This document shows, piece by piece, positions 16,208 through 25,170 of a stretch of DNA of 64,000 nt (positions within the stretch are counted from its first letter, which is position 1; the number at the start of each line of letters is the position of its first letter). The notes under the pieces are model-generated. The model saw only the letters and a program-made list of their open reading frames with translations. It made no database searches and was not told the origin of the DNA. The position numbers and the translations under genes were made by a program. Origin of the DNA: Luteococcus sp038433135 (GTDB lineage Bacteria > Actinomycetota > Actinomycetes > Propionibacteriales > Propionibacteriaceae); contig NZ_JBCDMV010000002.1 of the NCBI RefSeq assembly GCF_038433135.1, positions 1 to 64,000 of the forward strand, written 5' to 3'.

Positions 16208-18159
16208 GCGAGCCCCGGCAAGCGGTTGCCGACGACCTGCTGGCCACCTCCGCCAGCACGTGGCTGGATTCGGCACCCGGGCACGGCTCGGAGATCCCCG
16301 ACGTGCTCCGGGTGGACGAGTCCGTGTGGCTTCCGCTGCGGCTGCGCGGCTGGCGACACCGTCGTGACCTGCGCGCGAAGCGGGCGGAGGACTTCTACGC
16401 CGCCTCCCGCAATCCGGAGCGTGGCCTGCCGGTGGCGCCCGACTCGGACGTGGTGGCCTTCGTCAAGAAGATGCTGATCGACCGCAAGCGGTTGGCCGTC
16501 GGGCTGGTGCTGCTCAATGGTCTGGCCGCCGTGGCTGGCCTGCTGGTGCCCCGGATGCTCGGCGGCCTGGTGGACCGGGCTGGGCAGGGCGGTGACGCCC
16601 TGGCCAGCCAGCTGGACGGGATCGCCCTGACCGTGGTCGGGGTCGTGCTGCTCCAGACCCTGCTCACCTTTGGCGCCCGCCGGATCAGCGCCGTCTTCGG
16701 CCAGGACATGCTGGCCGAGGCCCGCGAGTATGTGGTCCGCGTGGTGCTGCGGCTACCGCTCTCCACGGTGGAGCGGGCTTCCAGCGGTGATCTGGTCACC
16801 CGGGTCACCCGCGACGTCTCCACCATGTCCGGTGCCGTCCGGTGGGCCCTTCCCCAGCTGGTGATCGCGTCGGTGATGACGGTGCTGACCATGGTGGCGA
16901 TGTTCCTCAACTCGTGGATCCTGGCGCTGCCCAGCGTCGGTTCCATGCTGCTGCTGGCCGTCGTCGCCCGTGGGTACCTGCGCAAGGCACCGATGGGCTA
17001 CATCACAGAGGGCGGCACCTACTCCACGATCAATACCGGCCTGACGGAGACGATCGAGGGCGCCCGGACCGTGGAATCCCTGCGCCTGCAAGGCACCCGC
17101 ACCGCGCGCACCGACGTCGACATCGAGGAATCGGCCCAGGCCGAGCGCTACACCATGACGCTGCGCAACCAGATGTTCCTGAGCGTCGACTACGCCTACC
17201 AGGGGCCGCTGGTCTTCATCGTGCTGCTGGGTGCCTGGGGACACTCGCACGGCTGGGTCACGCTGGGCCAGATCACCGCCGCTGCCATCTACGTGCAGCA
17301 ACTGATCGAGCCCATGGACCGGTTGATCCAGACCCTGGACCGGCTGCAGGTGGGGATGGCTTCCACCACTCGCCTGCTCGGCATCGCGGCGGTGCCGCAG
17401 GATCGGCAGCCCTCCGGTGAGGTTCCCGTCGATGACCGCCTGCTCGCCAAGGACCTGCGCTTCGCCTACCGCGAGGATCACGACGTGCTGCACGGCGTCA
17501 GCCTTGATCTGCGGCCGGGGGAGCGACTGGCGATCGTCGGCCCGTCCGGTTCCGGCAAGTCGACGCTGGCCCGGCTGTTGAGCGGCATCAACGCGCCCCG
17601 GGAGGGTCAGGTGAGCGTGGGCGGCGTCGACGTGATGGGCCTGCCCCTGCAGGACCTGCGTACCCGGGTGGCACTGGTCACCCAGGAGCACCACGTCTTC
17701 GTCGGCACGGTGCGGGACAACATCGTCCTGGCGCGGGAGCAGACCGCCACCGACGAGGAGGTCTGGGAGGCCCTGCGCGCGGTGGACGCGGCCGGCTGGG
17801 TGGAGCGCTTGCCCGACGGCCTGGCCACCAAGATCGGCTCCGGCAACCAGGTGCTCACCCCGGCCCAGGCGCAGCAGGTGGCACTGGCCCGGCTGGTGAT
17901 CGCCGATCCGCACACCCTGGTGCTGGACGAGGCCACCAGCCTGATCGACCCGAAGACCGCCCGTCACCTGGAGGGATCGATGGCCAGCCTCTTGGACGGC
18001 CGCACCGTGGTGGCGATCGCACACCGACTGCACACCGCGCACGATGCCGACCGGATTGCCGTGGTGATCGACGGGCGGATTGCCGAGCTGGGCTCCCACC
18101 ACGAGCTGATGGAGCTGGACGGGGAGTACGCGTCGCTCTGGCGGGCCTGGACCAGCTGA
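16204..18159 (+). CDS. ABC exporter half-transporter with active ATPase (subunit 2)
   Basis: A 651-residue partner of the upstream gene, translationally coupled to it by an ATGA overlap. Membrane helices lie at about 95-380. The ATPase has a perfect Walker A (GPSGSGKST at about 446) and Walker B with catalytic Glu (TLVLDEATS, about 572-580), but the signature is degraded to LTPAQAQQVALARL (about 551) instead of LSGGQ. The defects complement those of subunit 1: its Walker A/B would pair with the partner's LSGGQ to give a single consensus ATP site, as in known asymmetric heterodimeric exporters. Membrane location; substrate unknown. Confidence 0.88.
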   Translation: MSEPRQAVADDLLATSASTWLDSAPGHGSEIPDVLRVDESVWLPLRLRGWRHRRDLRAKRAEDFYAASRNPERGLPVAPDSDVVAFVKKMLIDRKRLAVGLVLLNGLAAVAGLLVPRMLGGLVDRAGQGGDALASQLDGIALTVVGVVLLQTLLTFGARRISAVFGQDMLAEAREYVVRVVLRLPLSTVERASSGDLVTRVTRDVSTMSGAVRWALPQLVIASVMTVLTMVAMFLNSWILALPSVGSMLLLAVVARGYLRKAPMGYITEGGTYSTINTGLTETIEGARTVESLRLQGTRTARTDVDIEESAQAERYTMTLRNQMFLSVDYAYQGPLVFIVLLGAWGHSHGWVTLGQITAAAIYVQQLIEPMDRLIQTLDRLQVGMASTTRLLGIAAVPQDRQPSGEVPVDDRLLAKDLRFAYREDHDVLHGVSLDLRPGERLAIVGPSGSGKSTLARLLSGINAPREGQVSVGGVDVMGLPLQDLRTRVALVTQEHHVFVGTVRDNIVLAREQTATDEEVWEALRAVDAAGWVERLPDGLATKIGSGNQVLTPAQAQQVALARLVIADPHTLVLDEATSLIDPKTARHLEGSMASLLDGRTVVAIAHRLHTAHDADRIAVVIDGRIAELGSHHELMELDGEYASLWRAWTS

Positions 18160-18269
18160 TTCGGCCCCTGGCGGCCGGCACGAACTGCGGACGGAGACTC
18201 CTGCCAGGCAGCGGAAGCTGTGCCGCCGTGAGATCCAACGTCATTGCTGGTCTCCTTGTTGTGCTCAGG

Positions 18270-18309
18270 CCATGGGCCGGGTGTCGCGTCGGCGATGCCC
18301 GGCCCATGG
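18270..18309 (-). terminator. Hairpin downstream of the MFS gene
   Basis: CCATGGGCCGGG (18270-18281) and CCCGGCCCATGG (18298-18309) form a perfect 12-bp stem with a 16-nt loop just beyond the MFS stop codon. There is no strong T-run, so it may act as a weak terminator or as an mRNA 3' stabiliser. Confidence 0.5.
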
Positions 18310-18338
18310 AACCAGTTTCTTCTTGTGGGGTTGTTCTG

Positions 18339-19835
18339 TCAGGACTTCTGCTGTTTCGGCACCGTGACCATGATCGAGATCATCGAGACGACGACCAGGA
18401 AGAGGTTGAACAGCATGGTGACCATGCCTGCGGTGCGGATGTTCACATTGGTCTGGATTCCGTTCATCTGCACCGCGTCGCCGATGCGGGTGACGTCGGC
18501 CCCCATCATCGCGGTGAAGATGGCCAGGGACAGGGCCGCACCGATGGCCGAACCCAGGCTGGAGGCCATCTTGTAGATGCCGGAGCCGGAGCCGGACTGC
18601 GCTGCGGGCAGGTTGCTCAAGGCGGCATCGGTGGACGGGGTGGCGTAGAAGGCCAGGCCCAGGCCGAACAGGGCGTAGGCGATCACGGCCAGCACGCTGT
18701 AGGTGTCCACCAGCACATTGGTCATGGCCAGCAGGATGCACACGACGCCGACGATCGCGGCGCCCCACAGCATCGGCCTGCGAGGGCCGAACTTCTGCAG
18801 CAGCTTCTCGCCGACGCGGATGAAACCGATGATCGTGATGGCATAGCCCAAGGTGAGTAACCCGGCGCGCCAGGGGTCGAAGCGCTCGGGGCGGGCCAGC
18901 TGCAGCATTTGCTGGCTGACGATCAGCAGGCCGATGGTGGCGTTGATGGTGAAGTTGGAGATGGTGGCGCCGGTGAAGGTCTTGTTCGTGAACAGGGAGA
19001 AGTCCATGAAGGGGTTGGACTGCCGCTGCTCCCACCAGACGAAGGTGGCCATGCCCACGAGGGCCAGCGCGGCCAGGGTCAGCGTAACCGGACTGGCCCA
19101 GCCGAGCTGCGCGCCGAAGATCACGACGATCATCAACGCAAGGATCGTCGCGATGAAGAGCAGCAGCCCCACGATGTCGAAGCGCTTGGGTGCGGTCTTT
19201 TCGGCCTTGCTCTCCGGGGTGCCCCACATCATCGCGATGGACACCAACGAGATGACGATGGAGGCCCAGAAGATGTAACGCCATCCGATGTTGGTCGCGA
19301 CGAAGCCACCGAAGATGGCGGCCAGACCGGAGCCACCCCAGGACCCGATGGACCACATGGACACCGCGCGCTGGCGAGCCGGTCCGTCCCAGTAGGCCTT
19401 CAACAGGGCCATAGTCGACGGCATGATGCAGGCCGCCGACAGGCCCTGGATGGCGCGGCCGGTCAGCAACAGCGGCAACGCGGCGGAACCGCTGGCCAGC
19501 ACCACCAACAGGGACCCGACCAGACCCAGCACATTGCCCGTGATGGCCACCTTCACGCGGCCCAGCTTGTCCGCCAGGCCACCCATCAGGACGATGAACA
19601 GGCCGCTGAACAGGGCGGTGATGCTCACCGCAAGGTTCATCTGGTTGACGCTGACGTGTGGATTGGCCCACTGTCCGGGGGTGGCGGTGGGGCCGTTGAT
19701 CTCGGTCAGCATGTTGCGTGCGACGGTGCCGGTGGTTCCGGCGAACAACCAGAAGGTGGTGACTCCCAGGACGATGCCCCACAGCAACTTCTCGTTGCCG
19801 CGAAAGCCCGTCGCGGACTCGGGGGTGGTGCTCAT
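18339..19835 (-). CDS. MFS transporter, 14-helix DHA2 type
   Basis: A 498-residue integral membrane protein with roughly 14 hydrophobic helices. The loop motif GGLADKLGRVK follows helix 2, and GRAIQGLSAACIMPS is the helix 4-5 region typical of proton-driven DHA2 exporters. It is the second gene of a pair: its ATG overlaps the stop of the M20 amidohydrolase gene. The pairing suggests transport of the amidohydrolase product or substrate, such as an N-acyl amino acid, but drug efflux is equally compatible with the family. Confidence 0.85.
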   Translation of the reverse strand: MSTTPESATGFRGNEKLLWGIVLGVTTFWLFAGTTGTVARNMLTEINGPTATPGQWANPHVSVNQMNLAVSITALFSGLFIVLMGGLADKLGRVKVAITGNVLGLVGSLLVVLASGSAALPLLLTGRAIQGLSAACIMPSTMALLKAYWDGPARQRAVSMWSIGSWGGSGLAAIFGGFVATNIGWRYIFWASIVISLVSIAMMWGTPESKAEKTAPKRFDIVGLLLFIATILALMIVVIFGAQLGWASPVTLTLAALALVGMATFVWWEQRQSNPFMDFSLFTNKTFTGATISNFTINATIGLLIVSQQMLQLARPERFDPWRAGLLTLGYAITIIGFIRVGEKLLQKFGPRRPMLWGAAIVGVVCILLAMTNVLVDTYSVLAVIAYALFGLGLAFYATPSTDAALSNLPAAQSGSGSGIYKMASSLGSAIGAALSLAIFTAMMGADVTRIGDAVQMNGIQTNVNIRTAGMVTMLFNLFLVVVSMISIMVTVPKQQKS

Positions 19836-21046
19836 GCGTTGCTCTCACTCTCGGGGGTCTTCTTGCCCAACCACGCCAGCGCCGCGACGGCGAGCGCCTC
19901 GGTGCCGGTCTGCAGGGTGGGGTGGATGGTGGGCGCGAAGCCCGGGTTGTGGTTGCCGATCACCTCGGCGCCCTCGGCGAAGCCACCGACGCCCCAGTAG
20001 CAGTAGGGGACACCGAAGGCGTCGGGGATGATGCTGAAGTCCTCGCTGGCGGGGACCGGGGCCAGGTGCAGCACGCGCTCCTGCCCGAAGTGGCCGACGA
20101 AGGCCTCGGTGACCCGCTCGGTGGTCTGCTCGTCGTTGGTGGTCAGCGGGAAACGGTCGTAGTACTCGACATCTGGTTCCTTGGGGCAGCCGGAGGCCTC
20201 GCACTCTGCGCGCACGATCCGCTCGATGGCCTCCAGCACCTTGTCGCGGACCGCATTGTCGTAGGTGCGCACGTTCAGCAGCAGCGTTGCCGTGTCCGGG
20301 ATGATGTTGGACTTGCTGCCGGCCTGGATGCTTCCGACGGTCACCACACCGAAGTCCCCGGGGGCGATCACGCGGCTGACGATGCCCTGCAACCGCACGA
20401 CGATGGTGGAGGCGAGCACGACCGGGTCCACGCCCAGGTGCGGCATCGAACCATGGGATCCCTTGCCGTGCACGGTGATCCGGATGCTGTCGCCCGCCGA
20501 GAGCACGGCGCCGGTGCTGGTGGAGACGGTGCCGGCCAGTCCGGGCAGGACGTGCTGGGAAAGGCAGACGTCGGGCTTGGGGAGCTTGTCCACCAGACCG
20601 CCGTCCACCATGGAGCGGGCACCGGCGGCGATCTCCTCGCCGGGCTGGAAGAGGGCGATGTGGGTGCCGCTCCACGCGTCGCGGTGCCGGGAGAGCAGCT
20701 CGGCAGCGCCCAGGCCCCAGGTGATGTGCATGTCGTGGCCGCAGGCATGCATCGCGCCGTCGGTCTGCGACGAGTAGTCCAGGCCCGTGGCCTCGGTGAC
20801 GGGCAGGGCGTCGATGTCGGCGCGGGTCAGGACGCAGCGTCCCTCACCATTGGCGAGCACGCCGACGACTCCGCCACCGACCTGCTGGACCTGGTAGTCG
20901 AAGCCCTCCAGTCGACGGGTGATCTCGGCCGCCGTCTCGCCCTCCTCCATGGACAGTTCCGGGTGACGGTGCAACTCCTTGTACAGCTCCTCCTGCCAGA
21001 CCAGCGTCTGCTCGATGCCCTGCAGGGCCGGGTGGGTGGTGCTCAT
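19832..21046 (-). CDS. M20 family metal-dependent amidohydrolase
   Basis: A 404-residue cytoplasmic zinc peptidase/amidohydrolase of the IAA-amino acid/hippurate hydrolase group. Metal ligands are seen in MHACGHDMH, the FQPGEE motif and the late His in IGNHNPGF. It likely cleaves an N-acyl amino acid or similar amide. The start at ATG 21046 follows GGAAGGA; an in-frame ATG 15 codons upstream lacks a site. It is first in a two-gene unit with the MFS transporter, overlapping by 4 bp, and diverges from poxB. Confidence 0.88.
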   Translation of the reverse strand: MSTTHPALQGIEQTLVWQEELYKELHRHPELSMEEGETAAEITRRLEGFDYQVQQVGGGVVGVLANGEGRCVLTRADIDALPVTEATGLDYSSQTDGAMHACGHDMHITWGLGAAELLSRHRDAWSGTHIALFQPGEEIAAGARSMVDGGLVDKLPKPDVCLSQHVLPGLAGTVSTSTGAVLSAGDSIRITVHGKGSHGSMPHLGVDPVVLASTIVVRLQGIVSRVIAPGDFGVVTVGSIQAGSKSNIIPDTATLLLNVRTYDNAVRDKVLEAIERIVRAECEASGCPKEPDVEYYDRFPLTTNDEQTTERVTEAFVGHFGQERVLHLAPVPASEDFSIIPDAFGVPYCYWGVGGFAEGAEVIGNHNPGFAPTIHPTLQTGTEALAVAALAWLGKKTPESESNA

Positions 21047-21240
21047 GCTCGCGTCCTTCCGTGGGTGCCTGTCTTCGACGCTAGGGACCATTTCACGCCC
21101 GGGCTGGGTGTTTCCTTCAGTTGCCGGGACGTTCGCCGGTGGCCGAATGCCTCGTGGTGGTGAATTGCGGCGACGTAGCGTGGCTGCGGACGTCGTGGGG
21201 GCACAGGCCTCCGCCAGGCACAGGAGGCCAACACCAGATG

Positions 21241-22980
21241 AAACTCGCAGACCAGATCGTGGCCCAGTTGCAGGCGGCGGGAGTCCGTCGCATCTACGGC
21301 ATCGTGGGAGACTCGCTCAACCCCGTTGTCGACGCGGTGCGCCGCACCGGCGGAGCGGAGAAGGGCGGCATCGACTGGATCCACGTCCGCCATGAGGAGG
21401 CGGCGGCCTTTGCCGCCGCGGCTGACGCCCAGCTTACTGGTGAATTGGCGGTGTGTGCCGGTTCCTGCGGCCCGGGCAACCTGCACCTGATCAATGGGCT
21501 CTACGACGCGAACCGCTCCGGTGCCCCCGTGCTGGCCATCGCCTCGCACATCCCCAGCGCCCAGATCGGCCAGGGCTACTTCCAGGAGACCCACCCGGAC
21601 CGCCTGTTCACCGAGTGCAGCGTTTACTGCGAGCTGGTCAGCACCCCACAGCAGTCGCCGCGGGTGGTCGAGGCCGCCATCCAGCACGCCGTCACCCTGA
21701 ACGGCGTCTCCGTGGTCACCATCCCCGCCGACATCACCAATGAGGATGCCGCGGCGGAGGCGCCCCAGCACAGCCCGCTGTCTCGCGGCTCGCTGCACCC
21801 CAGCCCCGAACGGCTGCAGGAGCTGGCCGACGCGATCAATGCCGCGGACAAGGTGGCCATCTTCGCCGGCGCCGGCGTCCAGGGCGCCCATGACCAGGTG
21901 ATCGAACTGGCCGGCAAGATCAACGCCCCCGTCGGTCATTCCCTGCGCGGCAAGGACTTCATCCAGTACGACAATCCCTATGACGTCGGCATGACCGGCC
22001 TGCTGGGCTATGGCGCGGCTGCAGCCGGCATGGAGGATGCGGACCTGTTGGTGCTGCTGGGCACCGACTTCCCCTATGACCAGTTCCTGCCCGACGTGCG
22101 CACGGCCCAGGTGGATCGGCGCGCCGAGCACCTGGGTCGCCGCACCGACGTGGACGTGGCCGTGCACGGTGATGTGCTGCCCACCCTGCAGGCCCTGCTG
22201 CCGTTGGTGAAGAACAAGCGCAACAGCCGCTTCCTCAAGCAGATGCTGAAGAAGCACAGTCGCATTGTGGACAAGGGCACCAATGCCTACACCCGCAATG
22301 CCAAGAAGCTCACCCCGATCCACCCCGAATACGCGATGGCGGTGCTGGACGACCTGGCCAGCGACGAGGCGGTCTTCACCGCCGACACCGGCATGTGCAA
22401 TGTCTGGACCGCCCGCTACGTCACGCCCAATGGTCGGCGTCGGCTGATCGGCTCCTTCCTGCACGGCTCCATGGCCAATGCCTTGCCGCACGCCATCGGC
22501 GCCCAGTTCGCCTACCCCGATCGCCAGGTGATCAGCGTCAGCGGCGACGGCGGGCTGTCCATGCTCTTGGGCGAGCTGCTCACCATCGCCACCTACCAGC
22601 TGCCGGTGAAGGTGGTGGTCTTCAACAACTCGACGCTGGGCATGGTGAAGCTGGAGATGCTGGTCAACAGCCTGCCCACCCATGGCACCGAGGTGCCCGA
22701 CTCCAACTATTCCGCGATCGCCAATGCCGTGGGAATCAAGGGCATCCGGGTGGAGAAGGGCGAGGACCTCCAGAAGGCCTACCACGAGGCCCTGGAGCAC
22801 GATGGACCGGCGCTGGTGGAGGTGGTCACCGACCCCAATGCCCTGTCCATCCCGCCCGAGGTCAGCCTGGACCAGGTCTACGGCTTCGCGACGGCGATGA
22901 GCCGCACCGTGCTCAACGGCGGTGCCGGTGAGGTGGTGCGGATGGCCCGCTCCAACCTGCGCAACATTCCGCGCAGCTGA
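21241..22980 (+). CDS. poxB: Pyruvate dehydrogenase (quinone)/pyruvate oxidase, TPP-dependent
   Basis: A 579-residue ThDP enzyme of the PoxB family, which decarboxylates pyruvate to acetate and CO2 and passes electrons to quinone through FAD. The TPP-activating Glu lies in the N-terminal HVRHEEAAAFAAAA, and the C-terminal ThDP/Mg motif begins SGDGGLSMLLGE and runs to VVFNNSTLGMV. The ATG at 21241 is preceded by AGGAGG. An upstream in-frame extension has no start signal. A TAGCGT hexamer about 65 bp upstream may be the -10 element. Peripheral membrane location is expected. The gene stands alone, divergent from the amidohydrolase. Confidence 0.92.
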   Translation, partial: KLADQIVAQLQAAGVRRIYGIVGDSLNPVVDAVRRTGGAEKGGIDWIHVRHEEAAAFAAAADAQLTGELAVCAGSCGPGNLHLINGLYDANRSGAPVLAIASHIPSAQIGQGYFQETHPDRLFTECSVYCELVSTPQQSPRVVEAAIQHAVTLNGVSVVTIPADITNEDAAAEAPQHSPLSRGSLHPSPERLQELADAINAADKVAIFAGAGVQGAHDQVIELAGKINAPVGHSLRGKDFIQYDNPYDVGMTGLLGYGAAAAGMEDADLLVLLGTDFPYDQFLPDVRTAQVDRRAEHLGRRTDVDVAVHGDVLPTLQALLPLVKNKRNSRFLKQMLKKHSRIVDKGTNAYTRNAKKLTPIHPEYAMAVLDDLASDEAVFTADTGMCNVWTARYVTPNGRRRLIGSFLHGSMANALPHAIGAQFAYPDRQVISVSGDGGLSMLLGELLTIATYQLPVKVVVFNNSTLGMVKLEMLVNSLPTHGTEVPDSNYSAIANAVGIKGIRVEKGEDLQKAYHEALEHDGPALVEVVTDPNALSIPPEVSLDQVYGFATAMSRTVLNGGAGEVVRMARSNLRNIPRS

Positions 22981-23010
22981 ATCCCGGACTGGCTCGGGCT
23001 CCCTCGCCTG

Positions 23011-23110
23011 CCACCGAATCCGAGAAGCGACCGCCAGATTCACGTCTTCCGGGCCGCCCACGCGGAGGCCCGGGCAGACCGCCAATCTGGCGGTCGCTTT
23101 TCGGAATCCC
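23011..23110. repeat. Family 1 dispersed inverted repeat, copy C
   Basis: Left arm GAATCCGAGAAGCGACCGCC (23015-23034) and right arm GGCGGTCGCTTTTCGGAATC (23089-23108) are inverted repeats, with an interior CCGGGCC/GGCCCGG stem. Relative to copy A, both arms carry compensating changes (CCGCC/GGCGG instead of CCTCC/GGAGG). It lies just after poxB and may act as a terminator or 3' structure. Confidence 0.8.
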
Positions 23111-23180
23111 ACGACGACTCCTGCGCGCCGCGACCCGAAGCGACCTATCTTGTGGGTGGATGACACGGGAGGGAGCGGTC

Positions 23181-23816
23181 ATGAAACAGCGGGTGAGGGT
23201 GCTGGCCCTGGCGAGTCTGCTGGCGGTGGGGTGTGCGCCGAACGGGAAGAGCCCCAGCCCGGGCCTGTCGGGGCAGAGCACGCCGGCGCCCAAGCCCTCG
23301 GCGGCGCCGTCGCCGGCGGCTTCGGCCAGCAGGCCTGTCGACCAGTTGATCAACACCCAGAGCGTGATCAGCTACCAAGGGATCGGCGCCTACAGCCTGG
23401 GCACCCCCGGCGCGAGGTTGCAGGAGGAAGGGTTGGCGACACCCAACCAAGCCTGCGAGAAGATGTGGGACCCCACAACGGCGCCCCAGATCCTGGGGAT
23501 CGAGTTGAACTTCGACGGTGATGGGAAACTCATCGGCGTCTCCACCCTGAACCCGATGATGAGGACAACCTCTGGAGCGCACGCCGGCATGACCTTCACC
23601 CAGGTGGCCAAGATCTACGGCAAGGGCTTCAGCTACGTCACCCTGCCCTATGGCGAGCAGCGCAATCTCACCGTCGGCCGGATCAGTCACGGCAGCCGGG
23701 AGATCCTGTTCGGCCACCGCGCCGACAGCGGCGAAGACGGTGATGCCAAACCAGGGATCGACGTCAGCTGGGTGATGGTGCAGGAGCAGTCCAAGGGCAT
23801 CCACTGGGGCTGCTGA
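23181..23816 (+). CDS. Predicted lipoprotein of unknown function
   Basis: A 211-residue secreted lipoprotein. The signal peptide ends in the lipobox LAVGC, with the lipidated Cys at about residue 18. A Ser/Pro/Ala-rich spacer follows to residue 55, then a globular domain with TPGARLQEEGLATPNQACEKM and a C-terminal VMVQEQSKGIHWGC. The domain resembles small periplasmic or extracellular anchored domains, but no family was recognised. ATG 23181 follows GGGAGGGA. A truncated copy of its C-terminal 47 residues lies at 24692-24835, so this family has duplicated locally. The copy C repeat lies 70 bp upstream. Confidence 0.75.
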   Translation: MKQRVRVLALASLLAVGCAPNGKSPSPGLSGQSTPAPKPSAAPSPAASASRPVDQLINTQSVISYQGIGAYSLGTPGARLQEEGLATPNQACEKMWDPTTAPQILGIELNFDGDGKLIGVSTLNPMMRTTSGAHAGMTFTQVAKIYGKGFSYVTLPYGEQRNLTVGRISHGSREILFGHRADSGEDGDAKPGIDVSWVMVQEQSKGIHWGC

Positions 23817-23849
23817 CCCTCGACGGGGTGATCGCCAGGAGACAAGGGG

Positions 23850-23880
23850 TTGACGAGTCTTCCGGGTGTTGCTTTATTCT
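23850..23880 (+). promoter_or_regulatory. Putative promoter for the gene at 23910
   Basis: TTGACG (23850-23855) and TATTCT (23875-23880) are separated by 19 bp, slightly longer than ideal, 29 bp before the start codon. Confidence 0.4.
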
Positions 23881-23909
23881 CGGGAACGCCGTTGGGAAGG
23901 ACACCGCGC

Positions 23910-24596
23910 ATGGGCTCACCGGATCTTGCGAGAGACGAACTCCTGCTGGACATCGCCCGCACACAGGGAGCGTCGCTGGCGATCCGGGCCGTGACCACGG
24001 CCTACGCCGATCGGCGCCACCCGGGCGTCGTGGCGTCATCCGCGCTGGCGACGGGCTATGCCGAACCGAACCGTGGCGTGGTGGCCGTCCAGGTGATCAC
24101 CGAGATCGACGGTCGGCGCATCGGCGAGCCCGAGCCGTCCTTGTGGGTGAAGGATCGCTTCCTGCAGCCCACCGACGACGGCGTCGCAGCCCTGACGGCG
24201 CCCGCCACGCTGCTGGGCACGGCACTGTTCCCGCTCGCCCTGCTTGAGGGGACGGAGGAGGTTCAGGTCGGCGACGGGGAGTGGAGCCAGGTTCGCATCA
24301 CGTGCGAGAACCTTGTGCGCTCTGCGGGGGAGGCGGGCGACGATGTCCGGGAAGCCTTGGACATGCAAGGGATGGCCTCCATCGATGTGGTGGAGGCCCA
24401 GGTGCGGCAGTCCGAGGGCCTGGTCCGCGAGGTTCACATCGAGCTGCCAATGGCCGACGGTGAGCTGGATGGCCTGCACCGCTTGGTCTTCGACCTACGG
24501 CTGGATCCCACCGAGCCACGAGTCGTCGACATCCCTGCGGCAGACTCCGATATCCGCTTCGAGGAGTTCCTGATGGACCTGTTGCAGGAAGAGTGA
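23910..24596 (+). CDS. Conserved hypothetical protein
   Basis: A 228-residue acidic soluble protein with no signal peptide or membrane helix. It is mostly mixed alpha/beta and ends in the acidic FEEFLMDLLQEE. No catalytic motif or known family was recognised. The start at ATG 23910 follows GGAAGGA and a TTGACG/TATTCT promoter-like pair. An in-frame ATG at 23850 lies inside that promoter and was rejected. A strong GC hairpin immediately follows the stop codon. Confidence 0.65.
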   Translation: MGSPDLARDELLLDIARTQGASLAIRAVTTAYADRRHPGVVASSALATGYAEPNRGVVAVQVITEIDGRRIGEPEPSLWVKDRFLQPTDDGVAALTAPATLLGTALFPLALLEGTEEVQVGDGEWSQVRITCENLVRSAGEAGDDVREALDMQGMASIDVVEAQVRQSEGLVREVHIELPMADGELDGLHRLVFDLRLDPTEPRVVDIPAADSDIRFEEFLMDLLQEE

Positions 24597-24610
24597 GGGG
24601 AAGACGCACA

Positions 24611-24640
24611 GCGCCCCCGGCCCGGGTGGGCCGGGGGCGC
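24611..24640. terminator. GC-rich hairpin after the hypothetical gene
   Basis: GCGCCCCCGGCCC and GGGCCGGGGGCGC form a perfect 13-bp stem with a 4-nt loop, 14 bp after the stop codon at 24596. No clear T-run follows; it acts at best as an L-shaped actinobacterial-type terminator. Confidence 0.6.
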
Positions 24641-24678
24641 TCCCTTCGGACAGACTCAGGGACCGTGAGTGCAGGCTC
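24636..24678. repeat. Family 3 dispersed repeat, copy at a gene truncation point
   Basis: This 43-bp stretch, starting GGCGCTCCCTTCG and ending GTGAGTGCAGGCTC, is nearly identical to 31511-31552. It ends 14 bp before the truncated lipoprotein fragment. Confidence 0.7.
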
Positions 24679-24691
24679 CAGCACGCCGAAG

Positions 24692-24835
24692 CTCGGCCGG
24701 ATCAGCGACGGCGCTCGGGAGATGTTGTTCGGCCATCGTGAGGTCAGCGGCCAGGAGACCGACGCCACTTCAGACGGCAAGGTCGGCGGGGTGATGGTGC
24801 AGGAGCAGCCCAAGGGGGACCCTTGGGGCTGCTGA
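24692..24835 (+). pseudogene. Truncated paralogue of the lipoprotein at 23181
   Basis: The reading frame encodes LGRISDGAREMLFGHRE and ends VMVQEQPKGDPWGC then stop. This matches the last 47 residues of the lipoprotein at 23181-23816 (GRISHGSREILFGHRA, ending VMVQEQSKGIHWGC). The signal peptide and first three quarters of the gene are missing. The frame extends upstream only into repeat and hairpin sequence. It is best read as the remnant of a tandem duplication with the 5' part lost at a family 3 repeat. Confidence 0.75.
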
Positions 24836-25170
24836 CATCTCGCGGCCGGATGTGACCGGGTAGTGGTTGGCATGCTCAGGGTTCTGCTCCGACCTCAGTA
24901 GGCACTCTGATCCCGCCGTGGCACTTTCAAACCCCCGCGCTCTGCTGGCAGGGATCAGGACGCGCCGGACGGAGAGCCACGGTGCGCTCGTAGGGGCTCA
25001 GTGCGCCCAGTTGACGACTGCGAGACGTCACACGAACAATTGCGCCCTGGCCGTCCCTGGGCGGCGCAGGGTTGCCAGGGAGTGGAAAGACTGAGCCTCT
25101 CATGATGAAAAAAGATGAAAATATGTAGAAAGTATTGACAGAGATTGCAGATGGCGCGCACTCTTGAGGC
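24836..25170. other. Intergenic region upstream of the sugar operon
   Basis: A 335-bp gap with no convincing gene; the frames on the minus strand are shadows. The last 80 bp are markedly AT-rich compared with the surroundings and carry the operon's control sequences. Confidence 0.6.
25104..25140 (+). promoter_or_regulatory. Operator/promoter region of the sugar operon
   Basis: Two direct repeats of GATGAAAA (25104-25111 and 25114-25121) sit one helical turn apart, followed by TTGACA at 25135-25140. Tandem half-sites fit DeoR-family operators and a DeoR gene ends this operon. No good -10 was found 17 bp after TTGACA, so the promoter assignment is tentative. Confidence 0.4.
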
